Positions 15,001-21,829 of a stretch of DNA of 41,333 nucleotides are shown here, in pieces (within the stretch, counting starts at the first letter, position 1; every line of letters starts with the position of its first letter). The notes beneath the pieces are model-generated. The model did no database searches, was not told the DNA's origin, and worked only from the letters and a program-made list of their open reading frames with translations. Position numbers and translations under genes: made by a program. Source of the stretch: Sulfuriferula multivorans. GTDB taxonomy: Bacteria; Pseudomonadota; Gammaproteobacteria; Burkholderiales; Sulfuriferulaceae. The stretch covers positions 1 to 41,333 of the forward strand of contig NZ_BGOW01000009.1 of assembly GCF_003851125.1 (NCBI RefSeq). Reading direction: 5' to 3'.

Positions 15001-17122
15001 CACCCGCACCGACCCGCTCAACCATACCACCGCGCTGGCCTACGACGCGCTGAACCGGCTCAGCCGGGTCACCGACGCGCTGACCGGCATCACCGCCTAC
15101 GGCTATGACCCGCTCGACCAAGTCACCGGGATCACCGACCCGCGCCAGGCAGCCACCCATTACACCATCAACGCCCTCGGCGATGCGCTCCAGCAGGCCA
15201 GCCCGGATAGCGGCACCACCACGCGCAGCTTTGACGCCGCCGGCAACCTCAAAACCGTAACCGATGCGCGCGGCGTCACCGCCAGTTATACCTACGATGC
15301 GCTCAACCGCCCGAGCGGCGTGAGCTATCCCGCGGCCGGCGAGAATGTCAGCTACACCTGGGACAGCGCTGCCGGTTGCACCTACGGCATCGGGCGCCTG
15401 TGCCAGGTCAGCGATGGCGCCGGGCAGACCAGCTTTGCCTACGACGCGCAGGGCAACCTGATCCAGCAGACGCGGCTGGAGGCCGGCATCACCAGCATCA
15501 CGCGCTATGGCTACGATACCGCCAACCAGCCTGCTGTCGTCATCCCTCCGACCGGCGAGACCGTCAGCCTGACCCGCAACGGCGCCGGACGCATTGCCCA
15601 GGTGGTGGCCAGCAATGGCAGCGCCAGCACGGTGCTGGCGCAACAGCTGCAATACGACGGTGCCGGCCAGGTGATTACCCAGACGCTGGGCAACGGCGTG
15701 ACCCAGACCACCCATTTCGACCTGAGCGGGCAAGTCAGTGCGCAAACCGCGAACGCCGCAGTGAGCGACGCCGACGTGCCGACCCTGCCCGAATGGGGGG
15801 TGATCCTGATGGGCGGGCTGCTGCTGTTCTCCACCCTGCAGCGCCGCCCGCGCGGGCGCGGCGGTATGCCGCTGCCGCTGCTGGCGCTGTTCGGGTTGAG
15901 CCTGCTGCTGGGCGGCGCGCTCGGCGCACCCACTGCCTGGGCCGACGCCAGCCTGCAGTATGACGCGGCGGGCAACGTGATCCAGCGCAGCACCGCGCTG
16001 GGCGCCACCACCTATACTTACGATGCGATGGACCGGCTCAACAGCGAAGCCGGCCCGGCCAAAACCCAGAGCTTCAGCTACGACGCCAACGGCAACCGCC
16101 TCTCTGATGGCATGGGCAGCTACACTTATCCGGCCGCCAGCAACCGAATGAGCACGCGTCTGGGCAGCCCCGTCACCCACGACGCCGCCGGGCATCTCAC
16201 CAGTGACGGCAGCGGCAAGACTTATGTCTACAACCAGGCCGGACAACTGAGCCAGGTGAAACAGGGCGCGACGCTGATCGCCACTTACTATTACAACTAC
16301 CTGGGTGAGCGCAGCCGCAAGGTCACCACCGCCGCCGCGCCGCAGGGCGCGCAGACGGTGCTGTATCATTACGACCAGCAAAGCCACCTGATCGCCGAGA
16401 CCAGCGGTAGCGGTGCGCCGCTGCGCACCTATGTGTGGCGCGACGAGGCGCCGCTGGCGCAGATCGAGTATGTGCCGAGCCGCCGGATTCTGTATTATGA
16501 GCTGGACCAGACCCACACTCCGCGCGCGGCCACGGACGCCACCGGCAAGGTGGTGTGGCGCTGGGAGAGTGACGCCTTCGGCAGCAGCGCTGCCAATGAA
16601 GACCCGGACGGGGATGGGGTGAAGACCACGGTGAACTTGCGGTTCCCGGGGCAATATTACGATCAGGAAAGCGGGCTGCATTACAACATGGCGCGGGACT
16701 ATGATCCGCGGGTGGGGCGGTATGTGCAAAGTGATCCGGTTGGGTTGGCGGGGGGGATCAATACTTATGCGTACGCGAATCAGAATCCGCTAAGTTATGT
16801 TGATCCGACAGGTGAGTTTGGACTCCCTCTAGCATTAGGCGTGGCCGCTGCTTTTTATTTTGGAATCGATCAATACAGTTCCATCCAGCAAGCAAAGTGG
16901 AAATTTGACGATCTCAGGCAACTTCAAAAGATCAAGAATGCACAATTAGGAGCTTGCCTCAATTATCCGCAAGGAGGTGCATGTGGTGCTATGCAGCAAA
17001 CAGAAAAGGCCATTAATCAATGTGCGCGCGAAACCGTGCCTGTTGCTAGCGAAGCAGGCTATTCTTGGTTGCCATCTCCTTCTGATAAAGCAATTGACGT
17101 GCTTAAGAAATGGGCTAAGTAA
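12026..17122 (+). CDS. secreted HAF-repeat / YD-repeat (Rhs-type) protein with internal IPTL-CTERM module and variable tip
   Basis: This 1698-residue protein starts at an ATG with an AGGGG binding site and has a long signal peptide (about 1-49, ending in GEASA). Residues 60-355 are HAF-type extracellular repeats. From about 360 a DUF6531-like entry (FCPIGDPINQANGNKYQ) leads into YD/RHS repeats of the kind that build a hollow shell (motifs such as YDANGN, YDALNR). At 1251-1306 the shell is interrupted by VPTLPEWG plus a helix, an Arg-rich turn and a second helix ending in TAWA, after which YD repeats resume. The RHS core ends with the usual YDPRVGRYVQSDPVGL...YVDPTG at 1593-1596. The 102-residue tip after it (1597-1698) is AT-rich and unlike known nuclease tips that I recognise. 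By analogy with Rhs polymorphic toxins, the tip is the effector and the adjoining gene its immunity protein. A surface or adhesive role is the alternative. Confidence 0.9.
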   Translation: MKLLPHGKLFYELRKRVVTCLALLATRSPILTLVVFALSALFAVGEASAMTYTVTNLGTLSGSYSGAYSINDAGQVVGQSNVAANTVVHAFLYQNGAMTDLGTLGGSNSIASVINSVGQVVGASYVAGTSFNHAFLYQNGVMSDLGTLGGSWSVARDINSAGQVVGNSSVAGNATSHAFLYQNGAMTDLGTLGGSNSIASGINSAGQVVGQSDVAGNTVVHAFLYQNGVMTDLGTLGGNSSYAYRINSAGQVVGSSTVAGNTVVHAFLYQNGVMTDLGTLGGSNSSAYGINSAGQVVGQSDVAGNTVVHAFLHQNGVMTDLGTLGGNASVAYGINTAGQVVGVSGTAILWSPIISTDPKNLGQPDFCPIGDPINQANGNKYQIESDYLGSGLFPLAWQRYYNNDIQVQSAALGAYWRGTYDRSISVQSTTATVYRPDGKSFKFQSSSGAWVGDADVPDRLQQIATGWTYTTADDSVETYDNTGRLLSIANRAGLQQTLTYSDGTTGPNGGYILDASGNPTATTLPAGRLIRVTDANSRALVFGYDASSRIVKMTDPSGGGYLYTYDASNNLASVTYPDTRARTYLYNEQTYTTGTNLPHALTGILDENATRFVTFTYDTAGRAISTQLSGGAEKFALAYTIDANGNPTSTVVTDPLGTARTYNFKTILGVVKNTGLTQPCATCGATGSNITYDANGNVASRTDFNGNVTAYTYDLTRNLETSRTEASGTPQARTITTVWDANFRLPDSISEPGRVTSYVYDSHGNVTQQSVKDTAAGTTRTWTATYTYSTTVPGAMLKRIVDGPRSDVADLTTSTYYDPAATCTGTAVAGCRGQLQSVTNALGQVTTVTGYDANGRVLSLVDPNGVATSFSYDPRGRLTQRTVGANSTAYSYDGVGQLIRVTLADGSQLNYTYDAAHRLTDITDSLLNRVHYTLDGAGNRIKEEVFDANNTLTTTQSRVFDSLNRLAQAIAYVNPTTSHITTYGYDANGNLTTRTDPLNHTTALAYDALNRLSRVTDALTGITAYGYDPLDQVTGITDPRQAATHYTINALGDALQQASPDSGTTTRSFDAAGNLKTVTDARGVTASYTYDALNRPSGVSYPAAGENVSYTWDSAAGCTYGIGRLCQVSDGAGQTSFAYDAQGNLIQQTRLEAGITSITRYGYDTANQPAVVIPPTGETVSLTRNGAGRIAQVVASNGSASTVLAQQLQYDGAGQVITQTLGNGVTQTTHFDLSGQVSAQTANAAVSDADVPTLPEWGVILMGGLLLFSTLQRRPRGRGGMPLPLLALFGLSLLLGGALGAPTAWADASLQYDAAGNVIQRSTALGATTYTYDAMDRLNSEAGPAKTQSFSYDANGNRLSDGMGSYTYPAASNRMSTRLGSPVTHDAAGHLTSDGSGKTYVYNQAGQLSQVKQGATLIATYYYNYLGERSRKVTTAAAPQGAQTVLYHYDQQSHLIAETSGSGAPLRTYVWRDEAPLAQIEYVPSRRILYYELDQTHTPRAATDATGKVVWRWESDAFGSSAANEDPDGDGVKTTVNLRFPGQYYDQESGLHYNMARDYDPRVGRYVQSDPVGLAGGINTYAYANQNPLSYVDPTGEFGLPLALGVAAAFYFGIDQYSSIQQAKWKFDDLRQLQKIKNAQLGACLNYPQGGACGAMQQTEKAINQCARETVPVASEAGYSWLPSPSDKAIDVLKKWAK
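12290..13081 (+). repeat. six tandem 132-bp HAF repeats
   Basis: Six 44-residue units begin HAFL(Y/H)QNG at residues 89, 133, 177, 221, 265 and 309 of the large protein. Each carries DLGTLGG, then a variable region, then INSAGQVVG. A partial unit precedes them. Units four to six share long identical DNA stretches (about 75 bases each around 12665, 12797 and 12929), which points to recent duplication or gene conversion. HAF repeats are found in secreted bacterial proteins and are predicted to form beta-structures. Confidence 0.9.
15776..15943 (+). other. internal IPTL-CTERM-like sorting signal followed by signal-peptide-like helix
   Basis: Residues 1251-1257 of the large protein read VPTLPEW, matching the IPTLxxWG signature of IPTL-CTERM sorting domains. 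They are followed by a helix (1258-1272) and RRPRGRGG (1273-1280), the normal architecture of an exosortase signal at a protein C-terminus. Here the frame continues into a second helix starting MPLPLLALFG (1281-1302) with an Ala-x-Ala-like TAWA site at 1303-1306. The pair would form a membrane hairpin with a positive cytoplasmic turn, leaving both halves of the YD shell outside. Exosortase recognition in this internal position is inference. Confidence 0.7.
16814..17119 (+). other. variable C-terminal tip of the Rhs-type protein
   Basis: This codes residues 1597-1698, after the conserved DPTG that ends the RHS core. Codon use becomes clearly AT-richer than the core. The tip starts with a hydrophobic helix (GLPLALGVAAAFYFG), then a charged region and three cysteines (LGACLN, GACGAM, NQCARE). 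I recognise no catalytic motif. A tip exchanged by recombination explains the composition change. Confidence 0.65.
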
Positions 17123-17476
17123 ATGAGACCGATCAGGTACTTGATAGCACTTCAGGTGTTCGGGTTGATCGTGCACCTGTTCTTGGTGATTGGACTAGTT
17201 GCGATTGGATACTTTGATTTTTTGGGTATGACTTCCACTGCTGAATCGTCTGCGCAATTATTAAAAAATATGGCTCCTACAGGTGATGGAGTGATTAACC
17301 AAATATCATCTGAAACAATTAATGCAGCAGCTTCGTTATTGTCTGTCATTAAAACTTTCGCCATATCGGCGATGGTTTCGTTCGTGGCGCACGCTGTAGC
17401 CTACTGGCGCTGCATTCGCAACACGCAGGAAATCAACAGGGTCGTCTCGCTTGATTCTGGGAAACCCCGTGGATAG
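17123..17476 (+). CDS. small two-helix membrane protein, candidate immunity protein
   Basis: The 117-residue protein starts on the base directly after the stop codon of the Rhs-type gene (TAA then ATG), which implies coupled translation. It has two predicted membrane helices (about 7-32 and 73-96) joined by a polar region of about 40 residues, and a short basic tail. I recognise no family. In Rhs and other polymorphic toxin loci the gene immediately after the variable tip encodes the cognate immunity protein, and membrane immunity proteins usually protect against membrane-acting tips. Base composition matches the AT-rich tip rather than the shell. Function is inferred from position only. Confidence 0.65.
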   Translation: MRPIRYLIALQVFGLIVHLFLVIGLVAIGYFDFLGMTSTAESSAQLLKNMAPTGDGVINQISSETINAAASLLSVIKTFAISAMVSFVAHAVAYWRCIRNTQEINRVVSLDSGKPRG

Positions 17477-17505
17477 GCTCCTTTGAAACCGCCTATGTTG
17501 AATAC

Positions 17506-18592
17506 ATGCCACCACTTATGAAGCGCAGCCAAGGCTTTACCCTCATTGAAATTGCCGTTGTGCTGATTATCATCACTCTCTTATCAGGCGGCCTGATTTC
17601 ATTTTTCAATATCCAGCTTACCAACCAACGCATTACCTCTACCAAAGCGAATGAAGCCGCCATTAAAGTTGCGCTTACAAATTTCATTGCACAAAACAAT
17701 CGTCTACCTTGCCCCGCGATTCCAGCTTTAGCGCCAGGTGCGGTAGGTTATGGCCGGGAAGCGACGGCAACGGCTAGCGCTTGTACCGGGCTGACTCCCA
17801 ATGGTTACGGGCATTGTTCCATGGATTAGCCTGGGGATCTCGTCTGACGCGGCCAGCGATGGATACTACAATCGGTTTACCTACCAAGTGGTCCTGGCCG
17901 CCACCAGCACGAGTTTGACGTCACAGACGGTGGCTGCAATTAGTGGGGCGATTTCGCTTCATAGCAGTGGTCCGGGAGTTCTTGGGGCACCGCCTACAGG
18001 CAATCAAGTCAACGACTGTGGGAGCAGCACATGCAAGGTGGTCGCAATACTTGTTTCGCATGGGCGAAACGGCTATGGCGCATTCAGCGCTCAAGGGATT
18101 CAACAGACGGCGGCTATCGGCCCGGATGAGCTGGAAAATACCAATGGGGATAGTCTTTTCGTAGTGAAGGATTTCTCTGACTCGCCCACCAATCCCTATG
18201 ACGATATAGTTCTGGCGCTGACGCCGAATGACTTGCTCACCCCGTTGATTCAAGGAGGTGTGCTCAAAGATTCCCATGCCGTGTTAAATGACGATTTCGA
18301 AGCGAGCAAAACGGCAATTATTTCATACGCCATTTCGAATCGAAGCGCGCCTGCCTCGCCTCCTCCGGCATATATTTACCCTTTGCCCGCATCCTGGACC
18401 CCTCCCAATGACCCTTGGATTACACCAATACAATATGTGCCTCTCACAACCCAAATTTCGACTAGTTCACCACCGGGCGATGCCTTTTCATTAAGATCAG
18501 CCGGACCGGACGGTGTTCTTAACACGAGTGACGACATTGTCGTGACCATTTCAATTGATGAAGCCCTGGCGCTTATTGCCCGACTATCCTGA
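17506..18592 (+). pseudogene. pseudopilin (type IV prepilin N-terminus) gene split by a frameshift
   Basis: The first frame (17506 or 17518 to 17829) encodes a type IV prepilin leader: MKRSQG, then FTLIEIAVVLIIITLLSGG, with the cleavage site before Phe, the conserved Glu5 and a membrane helix. It continues to NRLPCPA and ACTG. It then stops at 17829, while the next frame (from 17801) carries on with GIVPWISLGI and RFTYQVVL to 18592. The join needs a one-base shift near 17795-17815. Together they would give a protein of about 360 residues resembling large prepilin-like proteins of betaproteobacteria. It lies 29 bases after the small membrane protein gene. A true mutation, a sequencing error, or less likely a +1 recoding event at the CTCCCAA site could explain the break. 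Confidence 0.7.
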
Positions 18593-18608
18593 TTCTAGAC
18601 ATACGCCT

Positions 18609-18863
18609 ATGCTGAAATTCATACAAAATCTTCTCAGCTTAAATATTGCGCTTACCGGCAAGGCGCGTTCGCTTCAGGCTTACGATGAAGCGCTTGACCT
18701 CTATGGCTCGAAGGATTTCCAGAAAGCTTTGCCCCTCATGAAGGAATCCGCAGAACTGGGTCATATCGATGCCATGTCGCTTTTAGGCTCGATGCTATTG
18801 CTAGGCCAAGGCACCAGAGAGGACGGGAAACAGGCTGAAATCTGGTTGCAGTATGTCGGATGA
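18609..18863 (+). pseudogene. truncated Sel1-repeat (TPR-like) protein
   Basis: The 84-residue product begins at an ATG 16 bases after the pseudopilin frame. It contains one clear Sel1/TPR-like unit: ALPLMKESAELGHIDAMSLLGSM, then LGQGTREDGKQAEIWLQ. Sel1 proteins normally have several such 36-residue units, so the stop at 18861-18863 comes too early. In the +1 frame just past it, the DNA reads DDAMGRHMFIALL, which looks like a continuation, so a frameshift probably truncated the gene. Sel1 proteins mediate protein-protein contacts; no role can be assigned here. It may be expressed as a short protein. Confidence 0.55.
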
Positions 18864-19030
18864 TGCAATGGGACGACACATGTTCATCGCGCTACTACCG
18901 ACCCAGCGTAACCAGCGATCAACGCACGTACCGAAGAACTACAGCGTGGATATATCAACACTGACGCGGTGGGTCGAGTTGGGCGAGATTTAACCTGATT
19001 TCAATCACAAAATACGGATACCATAAATTT

Positions 19031-19639
19031 TCAGAACAGTACCAAAGCGCCATCGTGAAACAGCAGCGTGGGCAGCCTTTTCCCGTGTCTTTCTTCCACC
19101 TCGATGCGAGACACTGCGGCGCTACCCACCTGGATGCGGTAAGCATTGTGCGCAGGCATGCCCAGCACCCCGGACAGCAACATGCGGATCACGCCGGCAT
19201 GGCATACCACCAGCAGGTGCTCGCCGGAATGCGCATCGAGCATGGCTTGCCAGCCGGCGGTGACACGGGCATGAAAATCCGCCAGCAACTCCGCACCCGC
19301 CGGACGATGCGCTACCGGATCGCACCTGAAGTCGAACAGCAAGTCGGGATGACGGGCGGTGAGTTGTGCAGAGGTCTGGCCTTCCCAGACACCGAAGGTC
19401 ACCTCCTTGAAACGTGCTTCCACGCTGACCGGAATACCGCGCTTTTCCGCCAGTGCCTCGGCAAAAGCCTGACAGCGGCTGAGCGGCGAGGTGATGATGT
19501 GTTGCCATTGCGCATAATCCCCCACTGCTTTCCACATCTGCGCCCAGCCTTTTTCCGACAGCGGGTCGTCGGTCTGGCCACGGTATTTGCGGCCGCCCAC
19601 TGGCTCGCCGTGCCGGATCAAATCAATAGTAGTCAACAT
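19031..19639 (-). CDS. histidine phosphatase superfamily protein
   Basis: The 202-residue protein has the phosphohistidine motif DLIRHGEP near its N-terminus, an arginine motif SPLSRCQ near 55, the conserved Glu in FGVWEGQ near 87, and the second catalytic His in VVCHAGVIR near 150. This is the phosphoglycerate-mutase-like fold, closest in style to alpha-ribazole phosphatase (CobC). No cobalamin gene is nearby, so the substrate is left open. The ATG at 19639 has GGGAG six bases upstream and is preferred over a TTG four codons earlier. It is transcribed divergently from the membrane-anchored protein at 19714. Confidence 0.9.
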   Translation of the reverse strand: MLTTIDLIRHGEPVGGRKYRGQTDDPLSEKGWAQMWKAVGDYAQWQHIITSPLSRCQAFAEALAEKRGIPVSVEARFKEVTFGVWEGQTSAQLTARHPDLLFDFRCDPVAHRPAGAELLADFHARVTAGWQAMLDAHSGEHLLVVCHAGVIRMLLSGVLGMPAHNAYRIQVGSAAVSRIEVEERHGKRLPTLLFHDGALVLF

Positions 19640-19713
19640 GACAGCTCCCAAAACAAAGCGCGATTATAACGGCTCAATCGCGCTAAAATGATGCAGACAA
19701 TTCGGGGAGAATA

Positions 19714-20094
19714 ATGATGCAACCATCCAGACAACGGCGCGTGTGGCCGTGGGTCGCAGGCTTGATCATCGTACTGCTGGCGCTGTTTGCCGCCTATACA
19801 TGGGTGGTACTCAACTGGTCGTATTCATCCGGCGAACGCGCCGGTTACGTGCAGAAGTTTTCCAAAAAGGGATGGCTGTGCAAAACCTGGGAAGGAGAGC
19901 TGGCGATGGTCAACATGCCGGGAACCCTGAGCGAAAAATTCTATTTCACGGTGCCTGACGGCGCCGTGGCGGCCAAAATCAACAAGAGCCTGGGCAAGCG
20001 CGTAAGCCTGACTTATGACCAGCACATCGGTGTGCCGTCCACCTGCTTCGCCGATACCGAATATTTCGTGAAAGATGTTCGCGTCGTCGAGTAA
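19714..20094 (+). CDS. membrane-anchored hypothetical protein, 126 aa
   Basis: The protein has a basic N-terminus, one membrane helix (about 12-34) and an exoplasmic domain of about 90 residues with SGERAGYVQKFSKKGW, CKTWEGEL and two cysteines. I have seen similar short proteins in betaproteobacteria, sometimes labelled 6-phosphogluconate dehydrogenase, but no dehydrogenase domain is present and that label should not be used. The ATG pair at 19714/19717 follows GGGGAGA. It ends 43 bases before recJ, and co-transcription is possible. The function is unknown. Confidence 0.75.
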   Translation: MMQPSRQRRVWPWVAGLIIVLLALFAAYTWVVLNWSYSSGERAGYVQKFSKKGWLCKTWEGELAMVNMPGTLSEKFYFTVPDGAVAAKINKSLGKRVSLTYDQHIGVPSTCFADTEYFVKDVRVVE

Positions 20095-20137
20095 GCGTCA
20101 ATTCATCAAACATCCGGGTTAAAGGTAAACTGCGGTC

Positions 20138-21829
20138 ATGGTCAAAATTACCGCTCGCACCTATCCCGAATCCGTCGCTCACTCACTCACTGCCTCCGGT
20201 CTGCACCCGGTGCTCGCGCGTATTTATGCGGCGCGCGGCATTGCCCAGCCAGCGCAACTGGAAACCCGACTCGCCGGGCTGATACCTTTCGATTCACTAA
20301 AAAACATTCACGCCGCGGCACAGCGGCTGGCAGATGCCATCGGCCGCCAGGAACGCATCCTGGTCGTGGCGGATTATGACGCCGACGGCGCCACGGCCTG
20401 CGCGGTGGCGCTGCGCGGGCTGGCGCTGCTGGGCGGCAGCGCGGATTATCTGGTGCCGAACCGGTTTGAGTACGGCTATGGCCTCACCCCGGAAATCGTG
20501 CATCTGGCAGCTGAACGCCGTCCTGACCTGATCGTCACCGTGGACAACGGCATCGCCAGCGTGGCCGGCGTGGCCGAGGCGAAACGGCTGGGCATCGAAG
20601 TGCTGGTCACCGACCACCACCTGCCCGGCGATGAATTGCCCGAGGCGCTGATTGTCAACCCCAACCAGCCGGGTTGCCCCTTCCCCGGCAAGAATCTGGC
20701 CGGGGTGGGGGTGATGTTTTACGTATTGCTGGCGCTGCGCGCCGAATTGCGCACGCGTGGCATGTTCAGCGCTGACACCGCACCCAATCTGGCGCAACTG
20801 CTCGATATCGTGGCACTGGGCACGGTAGCCGACGTGGTACGGCTGGACGCCAACAACCGCATCCTGGTCGAGCAGGGTTTGCGTCGCATGCGCGCCGGTC
20901 GGGCGTGTGCAGGAATCCGCGCATTATTTCAGGCCGCTGCCCGTGACCCGGCGCGGGCATCGGCATTCGATCTCGGTTTCATGGTCGGGCCACGCCTGAA
21001 TGCTGCCGGGCGCCTGGAGGACATGTCGCTGGGCATCGCTTGCCTGCTCACCGATGACGACGCCGCGGCGCTCGCTATCGCCCGGCGCCTGCACGCACTC
21101 AACGCCGAGCGCCGCAGCATCGAGGCCGACATGCAGGAAACCGCGCTGGCCTCGCTAGACGCCATTGAAACCGCCGACAGCTACAGCCTGGCGCTGTTCG
21201 ACCCGGATTGGCATCAGGGTGTAATCGGCATTCTGGCATCGCGCCTCAAGGACAAATTCCACCGCCCTGCCGTGTGCTTTGCGCGCGGCAATGATGGCGA
21301 GATCAAAGGCTCCGGCCGCTCGATTGGCGCGCTGCATTTGCGCGATGCGCTGGACATCGTCTCCAAACGCGCGCCCGACCTGATCCTCAAATTCGGCGGT
21401 CATGCCGCAGCGGCCGGGCTGTCCATCCGCGCAGCCGATTTCGAGCGTTTTGCCGCACTGTTCGAACAAACTGTACAAGGATTGTTGTCTCCCGGCGACC
21501 TCGCCAAGGTGATCGAAACCGACGGCGAACTGCCACCGGAATCCTTGAATCTCGAGCTCGCACAGGCGCTGGATGGGCAGGTGTGGGGGCAAGGCTTCGC
21601 TGCGCCCAGCTTCAGCGGCGTGTTCCGCGTCGTGCAGCAGCGCGTGGTGGGTGAAAAACACCTGAAACTGCGCCTGCAGATGGCCGGACAACAGTTCGAG
21701 AGCATCCTGTTTTTTCGCGACCAGCCGCTGCCGGAGCGCATTCATGCCGTGTACCGGCCAGAAATGAACGTCTACAATGGCTCGGCCAGCCTACAATTGA
21801 AGCTGGAATACTGGGCTGAGGAGACCTGA
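20138..21829 (+). CDS. recJ: single-stranded-DNA-specific exonuclease RecJ
   Basis: The 563-residue protein of the DHH superfamily degrades single-stranded DNA 5' to 3' in mismatch repair, base excision repair and RecF-pathway recombination. Motifs seen are ADYDADGATA near residue 87, TVDNGIAS near 133, TDHHLPGDE near 157 (the DHH motif), GPRLNAAGRLEDMSLG near 285, and FGGHAAAAGLSI near 420 in the DHHA1 domain. A C-terminal OB-fold-like region follows. Length is typical. The gene is followed without a gap, in the same reading frame, by the MgtC-like gene. Confidence 0.97.
   Translation: MVKITARTYPESVAHSLTASGLHPVLARIYAARGIAQPAQLETRLAGLIPFDSLKNIHAAAQRLADAIGRQERILVVADYDADGATACAVALRGLALLGGSADYLVPNRFEYGYGLTPEIVHLAAERRPDLIVTVDNGIASVAGVAEAKRLGIEVLVTDHHLPGDELPEALIVNPNQPGCPFPGKNLAGVGVMFYVLLALRAELRTRGMFSADTAPNLAQLLDIVALGTVADVVRLDANNRILVEQGLRRMRAGRACAGIRALFQAAARDPARASAFDLGFMVGPRLNAAGRLEDMSLGIACLLTDDDAAALAIARRLHALNAERRSIEADMQETALASLDAIETADSYSLALFDPDWHQGVIGILASRLKDKFHRPAVCFARGNDGEIKGSGRSIGALHLRDALDIVSKRAPDLILKFGGHAAAAGLSIRAADFERFAALFEQTVQGLLSPGDLAKVIETDGELPPESLNLELAQALDGQVWGQGFAAPSFSGVFRVVQQRVVGEKHLKLRLQMAGQQFESILFFRDQPLPERIHAVYRPEMNVYNGSASLQLKLEYWAEET

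Noticed and set aside
13910-16729. 939-codon minus-strand open frame antisense to the Rhs-type gene
   Set aside because: The GC-rich, repetitive YD coding sequence leaves the opposite strand open. The translation is Gly/Val/Ala-rich without motifs, while the plus strand encodes a recognisable RHS core.
19031-19639. Naming the histidine phosphatase cobC
   Set aside because: The motifs fit the whole superfamily, and no cobalamin gene is in the window to support that substrate.
19714-20094. Label 6-phosphogluconate dehydrogenase for the 126-residue protein
   Set aside because: No nucleotide-binding fold or dehydrogenase motif is present; it is a short membrane-anchored protein.
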